Below are positions 11,227 through 21,643 of a stretch of 23,497 nt of DNA, piece by piece (the stretch's first letter is position 1; the number at the start of each line of letters is the position of its first letter). The DNA is from Carex sylvatica (Eukaryota; Streptophyta; Magnoliopsida; Poales; Cyperaceae). The translations under genes and the position numbers were made by a program. Location: contig CAXKVR010000775.1 of assembly GCA_964058845.1 (NCBI GenBank), positions 1 through 23,497 of the forward strand. Direction: 5' to 3'. The notes below the pieces were generated by a model. That model had not been told where the DNA came from, did not search any database, and worked only from the letters and a program-made list of their open reading frames with translations.

Positions 11227-11630
11227 GAGCAAGGCTTGGGTGCTATGGGTTGCATAGAGAGCTACGGTGCTACGACTCAATATTAGATTTTTTTAAATCC
11301 TGACGGTCGATCCGAACCATTCATCTTGTTCTCCATATTAATATGTGTTTGGAGACCAAATTTTATATTTTTTGGAAATTTTTTACTACTTTTTTAGATA
11401 GTTAGAAAATCAAATATCTGAATGGTGCAGAATTTTTTAGATCAAGTGATTTTCTACCTATCTAAAAAAATAGTAAAAAATTTCCAAAAAATGTAAAATT
11501 TGGTTTCCAAACACATTAATATGGAGAACAAGATGAACGGTTCAAATCGACTGTTAGAATTTTGAAAAGTCAAATATTGGACTGTAGCACCGTAGCTCTC
11601 TATGCAACCCATAGCACACAAGCCTTACTA
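11227..11630. mobile_element. Foldback MITE, copy D (GAGCAAGGCTTGGGTGC ends)
   Basis: The long arms begin GAGCAAGGCTTGGGTGCTAT and end with an inverted counterpart (GCACACAAGCCTTACTA). It is flanked by TATATATAT (11218-11226) and TATATATAC (11631-11639), a 9-bp duplication with one mismatch. It again carries the shared GGTCGATCCGAACC and ACCAAATTTTATATTTTTT core in each arm. It sits 19 bp after copy C, with only TA repeat between them. Confidence 0.85.
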
Positions 11631-11679
11631 TATATATACACACCCACTTTAATTTGCAAAGTATGGTAGCCCTACTCTA

Positions 11680-11681
<2 letters not shown>

Positions 11682-11733
<52 letters not shown>
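11682..11733. repeat. TC/TA compound microsatellite
   Basis: (TC)n at 11682-11714 runs directly into (TA)n up to 11733, the same arrangement as at 10804-10838. Confidence 0.9.
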
Positions 11734-11749
11734 AATATAATCAGTATTT

Positions 11750-11904
11750 TTTAAAAATTCGAAAAAACTAGTAATACAATCTCAAAAAAATGTAAAATAT
11801 GGTCTCTCAAGCTCAATTTAATATGGAGATTAGCTTGAACGGTTCGGATCAATATTTTGAACATTAAAATGACAAAATATGATTTTGAAGTAAAACACTC
11901 ACTT
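11750..11904. mobile_element. Truncated MITE right arm
   Basis: The words TAGTAATACAATC, AAAATGTAAAATATGGTCTC, AATATGGAGAT and GAACGGTTCGGATC occur in the order found in the right arms of the neighbouring MITEs. The left arm is missing, so this is a remnant bordering the repeated MITE terminus that follows. Confidence 0.5.
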
Positions 11905-12165
11905 TACTTCGCAAATATCAAAATGTTTGTTCTGAAGTCGTGGAACAAACACTTCGGTTTTTAAATTTGATCTTCATGCACATTTCATATTGAGGTTGGC
12001 TATTATCAAAATGTTTGTTATGGAGCCGTGGAACAAACACTTCCGTTTTTAAATTTGATCTTCAAGCACATTTCATATTAAGGTTGGCTAATATCAAAAT
12101 ATTTGTTCTGGAGCCGTGGAACAAATGCTTCGATTTTTACATTTTAAAATTCAAACAGCCGATCC
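11905..12165. repeat. 88-bp tandem repeat of a MITE left end, three copies
   Basis: The word ATCAAAATGTTTGTT (or ATATTTGTT) recurs with exactly 88-bp spacing (C of ATCAAA at 11919, 12007 and 12095). Each is followed by GTGGAACAAA(C/T)(A/G)CTTC. Copies two and three each begin with a (G/A)AGGTTGGCTA terminus. The third copy is the left end of the complete element at 12080-12482. Confidence 0.8.
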
Positions 12166-12482
12166 AAACAGTTCAACATTCAATCTATAATAATATGTGT
12201 TGGATACCAAATTTTACATTTTTTGAATTTTTTACTATTTAAAAAGTCAGTTTTAAAATCATTGTTTTTAATGATTCATAAAATTTTCACTGTTTAATAA
12301 AATCAACGATTTTAAAATTGACTTAATAAATAGTAAAAAAAAATCTAAAATTTGGTCTTCATGCAATTTCAATATAGAGATCACATCTAATGATTTGGAT
12401 TGACTGTTTGGATTTTCAAAATGTAAAAACTAATTAGTTGCACTAAAAGTGCGGAACAAACATTTTGATATTAGCCAAACTC
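12080..12482. mobile_element. Mutator-like foldback MITE, copy E
   Basis: It starts AAGGTTGGCTAATATCAAAAT and ends ATTTTGATATTAGCCAAACTC, so each terminal repeat has one or two changes from GAGGTTGGC. The interior resembles copy B (10387-10803), with the CGATCCAAAC core and the central TTTTAAAATC palindrome. The target duplication is not clear because the left flank is the 88-bp repeat. Confidence 0.75.
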
Positions 12483-13953
12483 TTTATATTGCTTGTCATA
12501 CAGTGTTGTTATAGTTATATTTATTTCGTATGGAAAAATGTTAAGATATTAACCTTTTTGAAAGGTTTTCTACAAGTTTTAATCAGATTATATGATATTA
12601 TTAATTAATGTATTATATTAATTTTGGGAAGATATATATTGTTTTTCTAGTTGTATTTAATCATATTATTTGATATATTAGTTCATTGTATTAATTAGTG
12701 CTATTATATTATATTATAGTGCTTTTCAATGTCATCATTACTTGTGTTTTTTTATGGTTTTTTTAGGGGAATCATTATTGTGTATATGTGACTATGTGTT
12801 GTCTTGTCCTTTCAATGTCTTATTATTTTATTACCTTCTTATGCTGCAAGATGATCAGTTGCGAGATCAAATTCTTGATTTCTTGATATTTTTGTTTTTT
12901 GTGTTACTTTACAGTGAAACTGCCGAGAGCAGCTCTGATTCTGAGAGCACGCAGCTCAAATAATGTTCTCCTCAAAAAGTTTTGGGCGCCTTTAATTTAT
13001 CTTCATTTTCATTGCTGGTAGGCTGCAAACGAATCAAACCAAATTAAACTTTGCATCGGTTTGAGTTTTTTGAATCAAATAATTTATTTCATAACGAATT
13101 TCAATCAAACAAATTAATTATAATTTCTTTTTCGAATCTAGTTGATGTCAATCAAATCACAAACTAAGGATTTTTTTTGACAGCTATCAGTAGTTTATGT
13201 ATTAACTTTTTTTTTTTCACACGGAACAAAATTCACACGGTTTCCTTTTACCTTTTAACTTTCACGATTCACACTAATAAATTATTAGCTAGTCTAAAAT
13301 TTTCTTAACTTTTATACTACTAGATTGATTAAAATCACAGCATAGACCTAGTAAAAAAAAACTTATTTCTATTATTAATTTGTTACGCTGCTGAAATATT
13401 TTTCTATTACCATTAATATTAACAATTTTGAACGCTGATATAAGTTTAATTCATGTATTATTAAAGATTTATGGCTATATGTTACTATGCTAATTAATTG
13501 ATTTTTGGAAATATAATTAAAGATGAGAAATAAATCAAATTATATATATATATATATATTATAATGCAACACTTCATATATTATCTTGTTAACAAGCCAT
13601 GCATATTCAACATATTATCTCGTTAATGACAAATTTTCTTATTAACTCTCCTGTAATCAAAATTTCACTAAACGGAATTATGTAAATCAGGATGTGCAAT
13701 ATGAATAAATGTGTAACTTTAATTTGCCCCAGTGATTATAATAATTAGATTTTCGAATAATATCCATATTATATTCAAATTATTTTTTGAGTATGTGTCG
13801 GAATTATTTGCCAATTTAGCAAATTATAGAAACAATATAATATTTATTCCATATGATTCATAAAAGTTATGAACTTTTTTTATTTATATCTATACAAATA
13901 TTTTGCATTGACACATGAGGCAAGTTATATTCTTATTGTAATTGAATTATACA
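12483..13953. other. AT-rich intergenic DNA, no supported gene
   Basis: A short acceptor-like site at about 12914 is followed by an open stretch encoding ETAESSSDSESTQLK and a stop at 12961-12963. It might be a stray terminal exon but stands alone. GGCTGCAAACGAATCAAACC at 13020-13040 resembles one end of a hAT-type repeat without a partner. A (TA)n run is at about 13540-13559. Confidence 0.45.
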
Positions 13954-13962
13954 TTATATATC

Positions 13963-14387
13963 GAGGTTGGCTACTATGCTTATATAAGCATATCCCCACA
14001 TATGCTTATAACTCATTTTTGTGTTTCCAATGTCCAAATGGTCGATCTGAACCGTTACATGTGATCTCGATATTGAAATGTGCTTGGAGACTAAATTTTA
14101 TATTTTTCTGAATTTTTTTACTATTTATTAAGCCACTTTGAAAATTGCTGATCCAACGGTGGCTTAACAAAACAGTAAAATCAGAAGCCACCGTTGGATC
14201 AGATATTTTCAAAGTGGCTTAATAAATAGTAAACAAATTCAGAAAAATGTAAAATTTAGTCTCCAAGCACATTTCAATATCGAGATCACATCTAACGGTT
14301 CAGATCGACCATTTGGACATTAGAAACACAAAAATGAGTTATAAGCATATGTGGGGATATGCTTATATAAGCATAGTAGCCAACCTC
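13963..14387. mobile_element. Mutator-like foldback MITE, copy F, perfect 9-bp target duplication
   Basis: This 425-bp near-palindrome has the same GAGGTTGGCTACTATGC ends as copy A. It is flanked by the exact 9-bp duplication TTATATATC at 13954-13962 and 14388-14396. This assigns the GAGGTTGGC family to the Mutator-like superfamily. Central arms with CCAACGGTGGC and its inverse lie around 14153-14192. It is non-coding. Confidence 0.92.
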
Positions 14388-14396
14388 TTATATATC

Positions 14397-14978
14397 TCTC
14401 TTAACCCAAAATCACGAACTTGTTATATGTTAGTGAACACAGTGACAAATTTAGAAGTCATGAATATTAATCGGACGTACTTCAAATAAAATATATATAT
14501 AATTAAAGAATGGTTCATTATTTTATAATGCAAACAATATATTAAAATTTTAATATTTGTCAAAACGAATAAAATATTTGAATTACATTTTTAAGAATAA
14601 TTTTAGGTCAAGTTTGTTGGCACAGAAAATATCTCTAGTTACAGTTTTGTCGTTGCATGTATCATTCCGAAAATCAGAAACCACTAAGCAGTTAAACGTG
14701 ATATCTGCAGTGAGCTGTGAGCGCCGCTATGAATTCAAATTCTCTGAGATATCTTAAACTTTGAGTGTATTTATCGAAAATCTCAAACGTTCAAATACGC
14801 TTTCCACAAATATCAAAGCACGATACTACTGGCCTCCCGAATAACAACCGTACACGTCTCACGCCAAGGTTGAGATATTCCAGAGAATAAGCTCTCCGTT
14901 GCTTTTTGTCTCATCTAAATATTGTGGGATTTTTGTGCAAACAGCATTGGACAATATTTCATCCGAAGACGGATCGAA
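14397..14978. other. Intergenic DNA upstream of the array gene
   Basis: AT-rich at first, becoming less so after 14600. No gene is supported. It leads into the promoter region of the gene at 15200. Confidence 0.45.
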
Positions 14979-15199
14979 ACCGTCCGATCTATATAAGAAT
15001 TCGATTAACGCAGATCGAACGGTATAACTTTAACTCTCTATAAAATTTATCTGAAGTAATGGACATATTAACCTAATACTTATATATATATACATCCACA
15101 GTCTCTTAAACGGCCGAGCTCCTCTTTCGCTCTTTCTTTCTTTCTTTCTCCTTTTCCCTTTTCTGTTCTAGTACCATTGCTAACAGACCTTGCTAGAAG
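14979..15199 (+). promoter_or_regulatory. Promoter and 5' leader of the exon-array kinase gene
   Basis: An inverted repeat ACCGTCCGATCT (14979-14990) / AGATCGAACGGT (15012-15023) brackets a TATATAA at 14990-14996. A second TATA tract lies at 15081-15092. After it comes a CT-rich leader (about 15120-15160, CTTTCTTTCTTTC) without any ATG before 15200. The second TATA with a start near 15115 fits the CT-rich leader best, but either could be used. Confidence 0.5.
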
Positions 15200-18100
15200 A
15201 TGTCTTCTTGCACGGGAAATTTACTTAACACCATCCGCAGTTGGTGTTTGTGTTCGTCTAGAGATCAGCTTATTGGGGATGAGAATCCCCGAGATCGAAC
15301 TATCGGTACTGAAGGTGGTCAACAAGGTAAGGATTGTATTTTCTAAGAAAGATCTGGTTTTTTTTTTTTTTTTTATCGGAGAGTTACTTTTTTATTATTG
15401 ATTTTCACATGGACGTATGCTGTGGGATTAAATAAACTACTGTCCCAAGAAAACTTATTTTATCACTTATTGTATCACTGTTCTGTAGTCGCTTGATTTC
15501 TCTTTTTATCAGTGAATATATAGCTACGTCGATTGTTGTGAATACCTACTGTGGTCTACTCTTTGGTCAACTCTTTTTGTATGCATGTTTGTAATAAGAT
15601 TTTTTGTTCCGAAAATAATATAATATATTTTTTTAATTTTTTTTACAAGGCGGGATGGTGCCACCGCCTCCAGTTGTGGCAGACCATGACCCTGGAGGTG
15701 GTCGAACTATCGGTACTGGAGGTGGTCAACAAGGTAAGGATTCTATTTTCTATGAAAGATCTGCTTTTTTTTTATCGGAGAACTGCTTTTTTATCACTGA
15801 TTTTCACATGGACGTAGGCTGTGGTATTAAATGAACTACTGTCCCAAGAAAACTTATTTTATCACTTATTGTATCACCGTTATGTAGTCGCTTGATTTCT
15901 CTTTTTATTAGTGAATATATAGCTACGTCGATTGTTGTGAATACCTACCGTGGTCTACTCTTTGGTCAACTCTTTTTGTATGCATGTTTGTAATATGATT
16001 TTTTGTTCCGAATATAATATAATATATTTTTTTCATTTTTTTTACAAGGCAGGATGGTGCCACCGCCTCCAGTTGTGGCAGACCATGACCCTGGAGGTGG
16101 TCGAACTATCGGTACTGGAGGTGGTCAACAAGGTAAGGATTCTATTTTCTATGAAAAATCTGCGTTTTTTTTTATCGGAGAGCTGCTTTTTTATCACTGA
16201 TTTTCACATGGACGTAGACTATGGTATTAAATGAACTACTGTCCCAAGAAAACTTATTTTATCACTTATTGTATCACTGTTCTGTAGTCGCTTGATTTCT
16301 CTTTTTATTAGTGAATATATAGCTACGTCGATTGTTGTGAATACCTACCGTGGTCTACTCTTTGGTCAACTCTTTTCGTATGCATGTTTGTAATATGATT
16401 TTTTGTTCCGAAAATAATACGATATATTTTTTTAATTTTTTTTACAAGGCGGGATGGTGCCACCGCCTCCAATTGTGGCAGACCATGACCCTGGAGGTGG
16501 TCGAACTATTGGTACTGGAGGTGGTCAACAAGGTAAGGATTTTTTTTTGCTATGAAAGATCTGCTTTTTTTTTTTATCGGAGAGCTGCTTTTTTATCACT
16601 GATTTTCACATGGACGTAGGCTGTGGAATTAAATGAACTACTGTCCCACGAAAACTTATTTTATCACTTATTGTATCACTGTTCTGTAGTCGCTTGATTT
16701 CTCTTCTTATCAGTGAATATATAGCTACGTCGATTGTTGTGAATACCTACCGTGGTCTACTCTTTGGTCAACTCTTTTTGTATGCATGTTTGTAATATTA
16801 TTTTTTGTTCCGAAAATAATATAATATATTTTTTTAACTTTTTTTACAAGGCGGGATGGTGCCACCCCCTCCAGTTGTGGCAGACCATGACCCTGGAGGT
16901 GGTCGAACTATCGGTACTGGAGGTGGTCAACAAGGTAAGGATTGTATTTTCTATTAAAGATCTGCTTTTTTCTTTATCAGAGAGGTGCTTTTTTATTACT
17001 GATTTTCACATGGACGTAGGCTGTGGGATTAAATGAACTACTGTCCCAAAAAAACTTATTTTATCACTTATTGTATCACTGTTCTGTAGTCGCTTGATTT
17101 CTCTTTTTATCAGTGAATATATAGCTACGTCGATTGTTGTGAATACCTACCGTGGTCTACTCTTTGGTCAACTCTTTTTGTATGCATGTTTGTAATATGA
17201 TTTTTTGTTCCGAAAATAATATAATATATTTTTTTAATTTTTTTTACAAGGCGGGATGGTGCCACCGCCTCCAGTTGTGGCAGACCATGACCCTGGAGGT
17301 GGTCGAACTATCGGTACTGGAGGTGGTCAACAAGGTAAGGATTGTATTTTCTATGAAAGATCTGCTTTTTTTTTTTTTATCGGAGAGCTGCTTTTTTATC
17401 ACTGATTTTCACATGGACATAGGCTGTAGGATTAAATGAACTACTGTCCCAAGAAAACTTATTTTATCACTTATTGTATCACTGTTCTGTAGTCGCTTGA
17501 TTTATCTTTTTATCAGTGAATATATAGCTACGTCGATTGTTGTGAATACCTACCGTGGTCTACTCTTTGGTCAATTCTTTTTGTATGCATTTTTGTAATA
17601 TGATTTTTTGTTCCGAAAATAATATAATATATTTTTTTAATTTTTTTAACAAGGCGGGATGGTGCCACCGCCTCCAGTTGTGGCAGACCATGACCCTGGA
17701 GGTGGTCGAACTATCGGTACTGGAGGTGGTCAACAAGGTAAGGATTGTATTTTATATGAAAGATCTGCTTTTTTTTTTATCGGAGAGCTGCTTTTTTATC
17801 ACTGATTTTCACATGGACGTAGGCTGTGGGATTAAATAAACTACTGTCCCAAGAAAACTTAATTTAGCACTTATTGTATCACTGTTCTGTAGTCGCTTGA
17901 TTTCTCTTTTTATCAGTGAATATATAGCTACGTCGATTGTTGTGAATACCTACCGTGGTCTACTCTTTGGTCAACTCTTTTTGTATGCATGTTTGTAATA
18001 TGATTTTTTGTTCAGAAAATAATATAATATATTTTATTAATTTTTTTTACAAGGCGGGATGGTGCCACCGCCTCCAGTTGTGGCAGACCATGACCCTGGA

Positions 18101-21100
18101 GGTGGTCGAACTATCGGTATTGGAGGTGGTCAACAAGGTAAGGATTGTATTTTCTATGAAAGATCTGCTTTTTTTTTTATCGGAGAGCTGTTTTTTTATC
18201 ACTGATTTTCACATGGACGTAGGCTGTGGGATTAAATAAACTACTGTCCCAAGAAAACTTATTTTATCACTTATTGTATCACTGTTCTGTAGTCGCTTGA
18301 TTTCTCTTTTTATCAGTGAATATATAGCTACGTCGATTGTTGTGAATACCTACCGTGGTTTACTCTTTGGTCAACTCTTTTTGTATGCATGTTTGTAATA
18401 TGATTTTTTGTTCAGAAAATAATATAATATATTTTATTAATTTTTTTTACAAGGCGGGATGGTGCCACTGCCTCCAGTTGTGGCAGACCATGACCCTGGA
18501 GGTGGTCGAACTATCGGTACTGGAGGTGGTCAACAAGGTAAGGATTGTATTTTCTATGAAAGATCTGATTTTTTTTTTATCGGAGAGCTGTTTTTTTATC
18601 ACTGATTTTCACATGGACGTAGGCTGTGGGATTAAATAAACTACTGTCCCAAGAAAACTTATTTTATCACTTATTGTATCACTGTTCTGTAGTCGCTTGA
18701 TTTCTCTTTTTATCAGTGAATATATAGCTACGTCGATTGTTGTGAATACCTACCGTGGTCTACTCTTTGGTCAACTCTTTTTGTATGCATGTTTGTAATA
18801 TGATTTTTTGTTCAGAAAATAATATAATATATTTTATTAATTTTTTTTACAAGGCGGGATGGTGCCACCGCCTCCAGTTGTGGCAGACCATGACCCTGGA
18901 GGTGGTCGAACTATCGGTACTGGAGGTGGTCAACAAGGTAAGGATTGTATTTTCTATGAAAGATCTGCTTTTTTATCACTGATTTTCACATAGACGTAGG
19001 CTGTGGTATTAAATGAACTACTGTCCCAAGAAAACTTATTTTATCACATATTGTATCACTGTTCTGTAGTCGCTTGATTTCTCTTTTTATCAGTAAATAT
19101 ATAGCTACGTGGATTGTTGTGATTACCTACCGTGGTCTACTCTTTGGTCAACTCTTTTTGTATGCATGTTTGTAATATGATTTTTTGGTCCGAAAATAAT
19201 ATAATATATTTTTTTAATTTTTTTTACAAGGCGGGATGGTGCCACCGCCTCCAGTTGTGGCAGACCATGACCCTGGAGGTGGTCGAACTATCGGTACTGG
19301 AGGTGGTCAACAAGGTAAGGATTGTATTTTCTATGAAAGATCTTCTTCTTTTTTTATCGGAGAGCTGCTTTTTTATCACTGATTTTCACATGGACGTAGG
19401 CTGTGGTATTAAATGAACTACTGTCCCAAGAAAACTTATTTTATCACTTATTGTATCACTGTTCTGTAGTCGCTTGATTTCTCTTTTTATCAGTGAATAT
19501 ATAGCTACGTCGATTGTTGTGAATACCTACCGTGGTCTACTATTTCGTCAACTCTTTTTGTATGCATGTTTGTAATATGATTTTTTGTTCCAAAAATAAT
19601 ATAATATATTTTTTTAATTTTTTTTATAAGGCGGGATGGTGCCACCGCCTCCAGTTGTGGCAGACCATGACCCTGGAGGTGGTCGAACTATCGGTACTGG
19701 AGGTTGTCAAACTATCGGTACTGGAGGTGGTCAACAAGGTAAGGATTGTATTTTCTATGAAGGATCTGCTTTTTTTTTTTTATCGGAGAGCTGCTTTTTT
19801 ATCACTGATTTTCACATGGACGTAGGCTGTGAGATTAAATGAACTACTGTCCGAAGAAAACTTATTTTATTACTTATTGTATCACTGTTCTGTAGTCGCT
19901 TGATTTCTCTTTTTATCAGTGAATATATAGCTACGTCGATTGTTGTGAATACCTACCGTGGTCTACTCTTTGATCAATTCTTTTTGTATGCATGTTTGTA
20001 ATATGATTTTTTGTTCCGAAAATAATATAATATATTTTTTAAATTTTTTTTACAAGGCGGGATGGTGCCACCGCGTCCAGTTGTGGCAGACCATGACCCT
20101 GGAGGTGGTCGAACTATCGGTACTGGAGGTGGTCAACAAGGTAAGGATTGTATTTTCTATGAAAGATCTTCTTCTTTTTTTATCGGAGAGCTGCTTTTTT
20201 ATCACTGATTTTCACATGGACGTAGGCTGTGAGATTAAATAACTACTGTCCGAAGAAAACTTATTTTATCACTTATTGTATCACTCTTCTGTAGTCGCTT
20301 GATTTCTGTTTTTATCAGTGAATATATAGCTACGTCGATTGTTGTGAATACCTACCGTGGTCTACTCTTTGGTCAACTCTTTTTGTATGCATGTTTGTAA
20401 TATGATTTTTTGTTCCAAAAATAATATAATATATTTTTTTAATTTTTTTTATAAGGCGGGATGGTGCCACCGCCTCCAGTTGTGGCAGACCATGACCCTG
20501 GAGGTGGTCGAACTATCGGCACTGGAGGTGGTCAACAAGGTAAGGATTGTATTTTCTATGAAAGATCTGCTTTTTTTTTTTTTATCGGAGAGCTGCTTTT
20601 TTATCACTGATTTTCACATGGACGTAGGCTGTGAGATTAAATGAACTACTGTCCGAAGAAAACTTATTTTATCACTTATTGTATCACTGTTCTGTAGTCG
20701 CTTGATTTCTCTTTTTATCAGTGAATATATAGCTACGTCGATTGTTGTGAATACTTACCGTGGTCTACTCTTTGATCAACTCTTTTTGTATGCATGTTTG
20801 TAATATGATTTTTTGTTCCGAAAATAATATAATCTATTTTTTTAATTTTTTTTACAAGGCGGGATGGTGCCACCGCCTCCAGTTGTGGCAGACCATGACC
20901 TTGTTTTAGAAATTGAATTTCCAGATCATATTATTAGATTCACGCAAGACGTTGTATTAGCTGCTATCGGGAACCAGCAGCCCATTGGGGAAGGAACTAC
21001 AGCTAAAGTGTACCATGGGTTACTAGCGGGCCGAGATACTGCAATCAAATGCATTAAAAAAGACTATGCTTCGCAATTTGAGGTAATTATTATAAGGAAA

Positions 21101-21643
21101 AGAAGTGAATAAAGAAAATATATTTCAAATGTAGTTTGCATAATTTCAGATTTATTGAGGAAATTTTTGCTAAATGAACTTGCAGGATGAATTGAAAGTT
21201 GCATGTAGGTGCAACCATCCCAGAATCGTCAAATTCATAGGGTATTGTCTCCACGTAGAATACTGGGCAATTGTATATGACTTTCTGAGAGGAGGTAGCC
21301 TCGATACTTTAATCTCTAGACGTAAGTTTTATATTTTTAAAATTTCACTGTTGTATATATATGTTATTTTATAATACGATCTAAATTAGCAATTGGTAGT
21401 TTTTGATAAATGAGTAGGTACTCATGCATTAATTCACAAAGATGTAAATCTAATAAAATTATAATATTTATAGAGGGACAGTATGCTTCACATCCTCCAT
21501 TAGCGTGGAAGAATAGGCTAGAGATAGCACTAGGTATTTTAGACGGGATAAGGTATCTCCAGGAAGAAATAGAAGGGGAGACGGCTATTGTTCATGTAGA
21601 TTTGAAACCAGGGAATATACTGTTGGATGAGGTATGTATATAG
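15200..21643 (+). CDS. Kinase gene with tandem 28-aa repeat exons, 3'-truncated
   Basis: Exon 1 is 15200-15326 (42 codons, starting MSSCTGNLLN; Cys-rich CLCSS at 16-20, possibly an acylation site). ATG 15200 is the first ATG after the leader, has A at -3 and follows an in-frame TAG at 15194. Then come thirteen repeat exons (residues 43-414), a hybrid exon 20859-21082, and kinase exons 21186-21321 and 21474-21631. All splice sites are GT-AG and phases agree throughout. The kinase part shows the glycine loop IGEGTTAKV (about 457), TAIK lysine (478), helix C within DELKVAC, and the catalytic loop HVDLKPGNILLD (non-RD). It then runs into a stop (TAG 21641-21643) if the last donor is not used: about 590 aa, lacking DFG and the C-lobe. 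It resembles plant RLK/Pelle cytoplasmic kinases; the exact subfamily is unknown. As it stands it cannot be an active kinase unless joined to exons beyond the window. Confidence 0.7.
15327..20858 (+). repeat. First tandem array: about 400-bp units, each with one symmetric exon
   Basis: Intron 1 is followed by thirteen exon-bearing units. Exons: 15650-15733, 16049-16132, 16449-16532, 16851-16934, 17251-17334, 17654-17737, 18054-18137, 18454-18537, 18854-18937, 19231-19314, 19631-19738 (108 nt), 20057-20140, 20456-20539. Every exon follows an ACAAG or ATAAG acceptor (AACAAG in the sixth) after a T-rich tract and ends CAACAAG/GTAAGG. Introns are about 315 nt and near-identical. Each exon adds 28 residues starting GGMVPPPPVVADHD and ending RTIGTGGGQQ, with 1-1 phase. 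Unit length is 399-403 bp except 377 after the ninth exon (a 23-bp deletion between GCTTTTTT repeats) and 426 where the exon is 108 nt. Poly-T length varies between units. No stop or frameshift occurs in any exon. Confidence 0.9.
20859..21082 (+). CDS. Hybrid exon: repeat 5' half joined to kinase N-lobe start
   Basis: The first 42 nt are the 5' half of the repeat exon (GGMVPPPPVVADHD). From 20901 the sequence is unique and encodes LVLEIEFPDHIIRFTQDVVL, a pre-kinase segment, and then the glycine loop and TAIK lysine. It starts in phase 1 and ends in phase 0 at TTTGAG/GTAATT. This is probably the original second exon of the gene and the source of the 5' half of all repeat exons. Confidence 0.8.
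21186..21321 (+). CDS. Kinase exon: helix C to hinge
   Basis: Acceptor TTGCAG at 21180-21185, donor C/GTAAGT at 21322. It encodes DELKVACRCNHPRIVKFIGY and the hinge segment AIVYDFLRGGSLDTLI, typical of plant RLK/Pelle kinases. It enters in phase 0 and leaves in phase 1, the same phase as the start of the repeat exons. Confidence 0.8.
21474..21631 (+). CDS. Kinase exon: helix E and catalytic loop, last intact exon
   Basis: Acceptor TTATAG ends at 21473, donor GAG/GTATGT at 21632. It encodes LAWKNRLEIALGILDGIRYL and the catalytic loop HVDLKPGNILLDE. Its last 85 nt, with the first 11 nt of the following intron, match 8244-8339 with a single difference (Gly here, Glu there, after DLKP). Confidence 0.8.

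Noticed and set aside
12742..12963. Possible terminal exon encoding ETAESSSDSESTQLK after a TTTACAG acceptor, with DDQLRDQILDFL just before it.
   Set aside because: Isolated, very short, no partner exons or recognised family; kept only as a remark in the intergenic entry.
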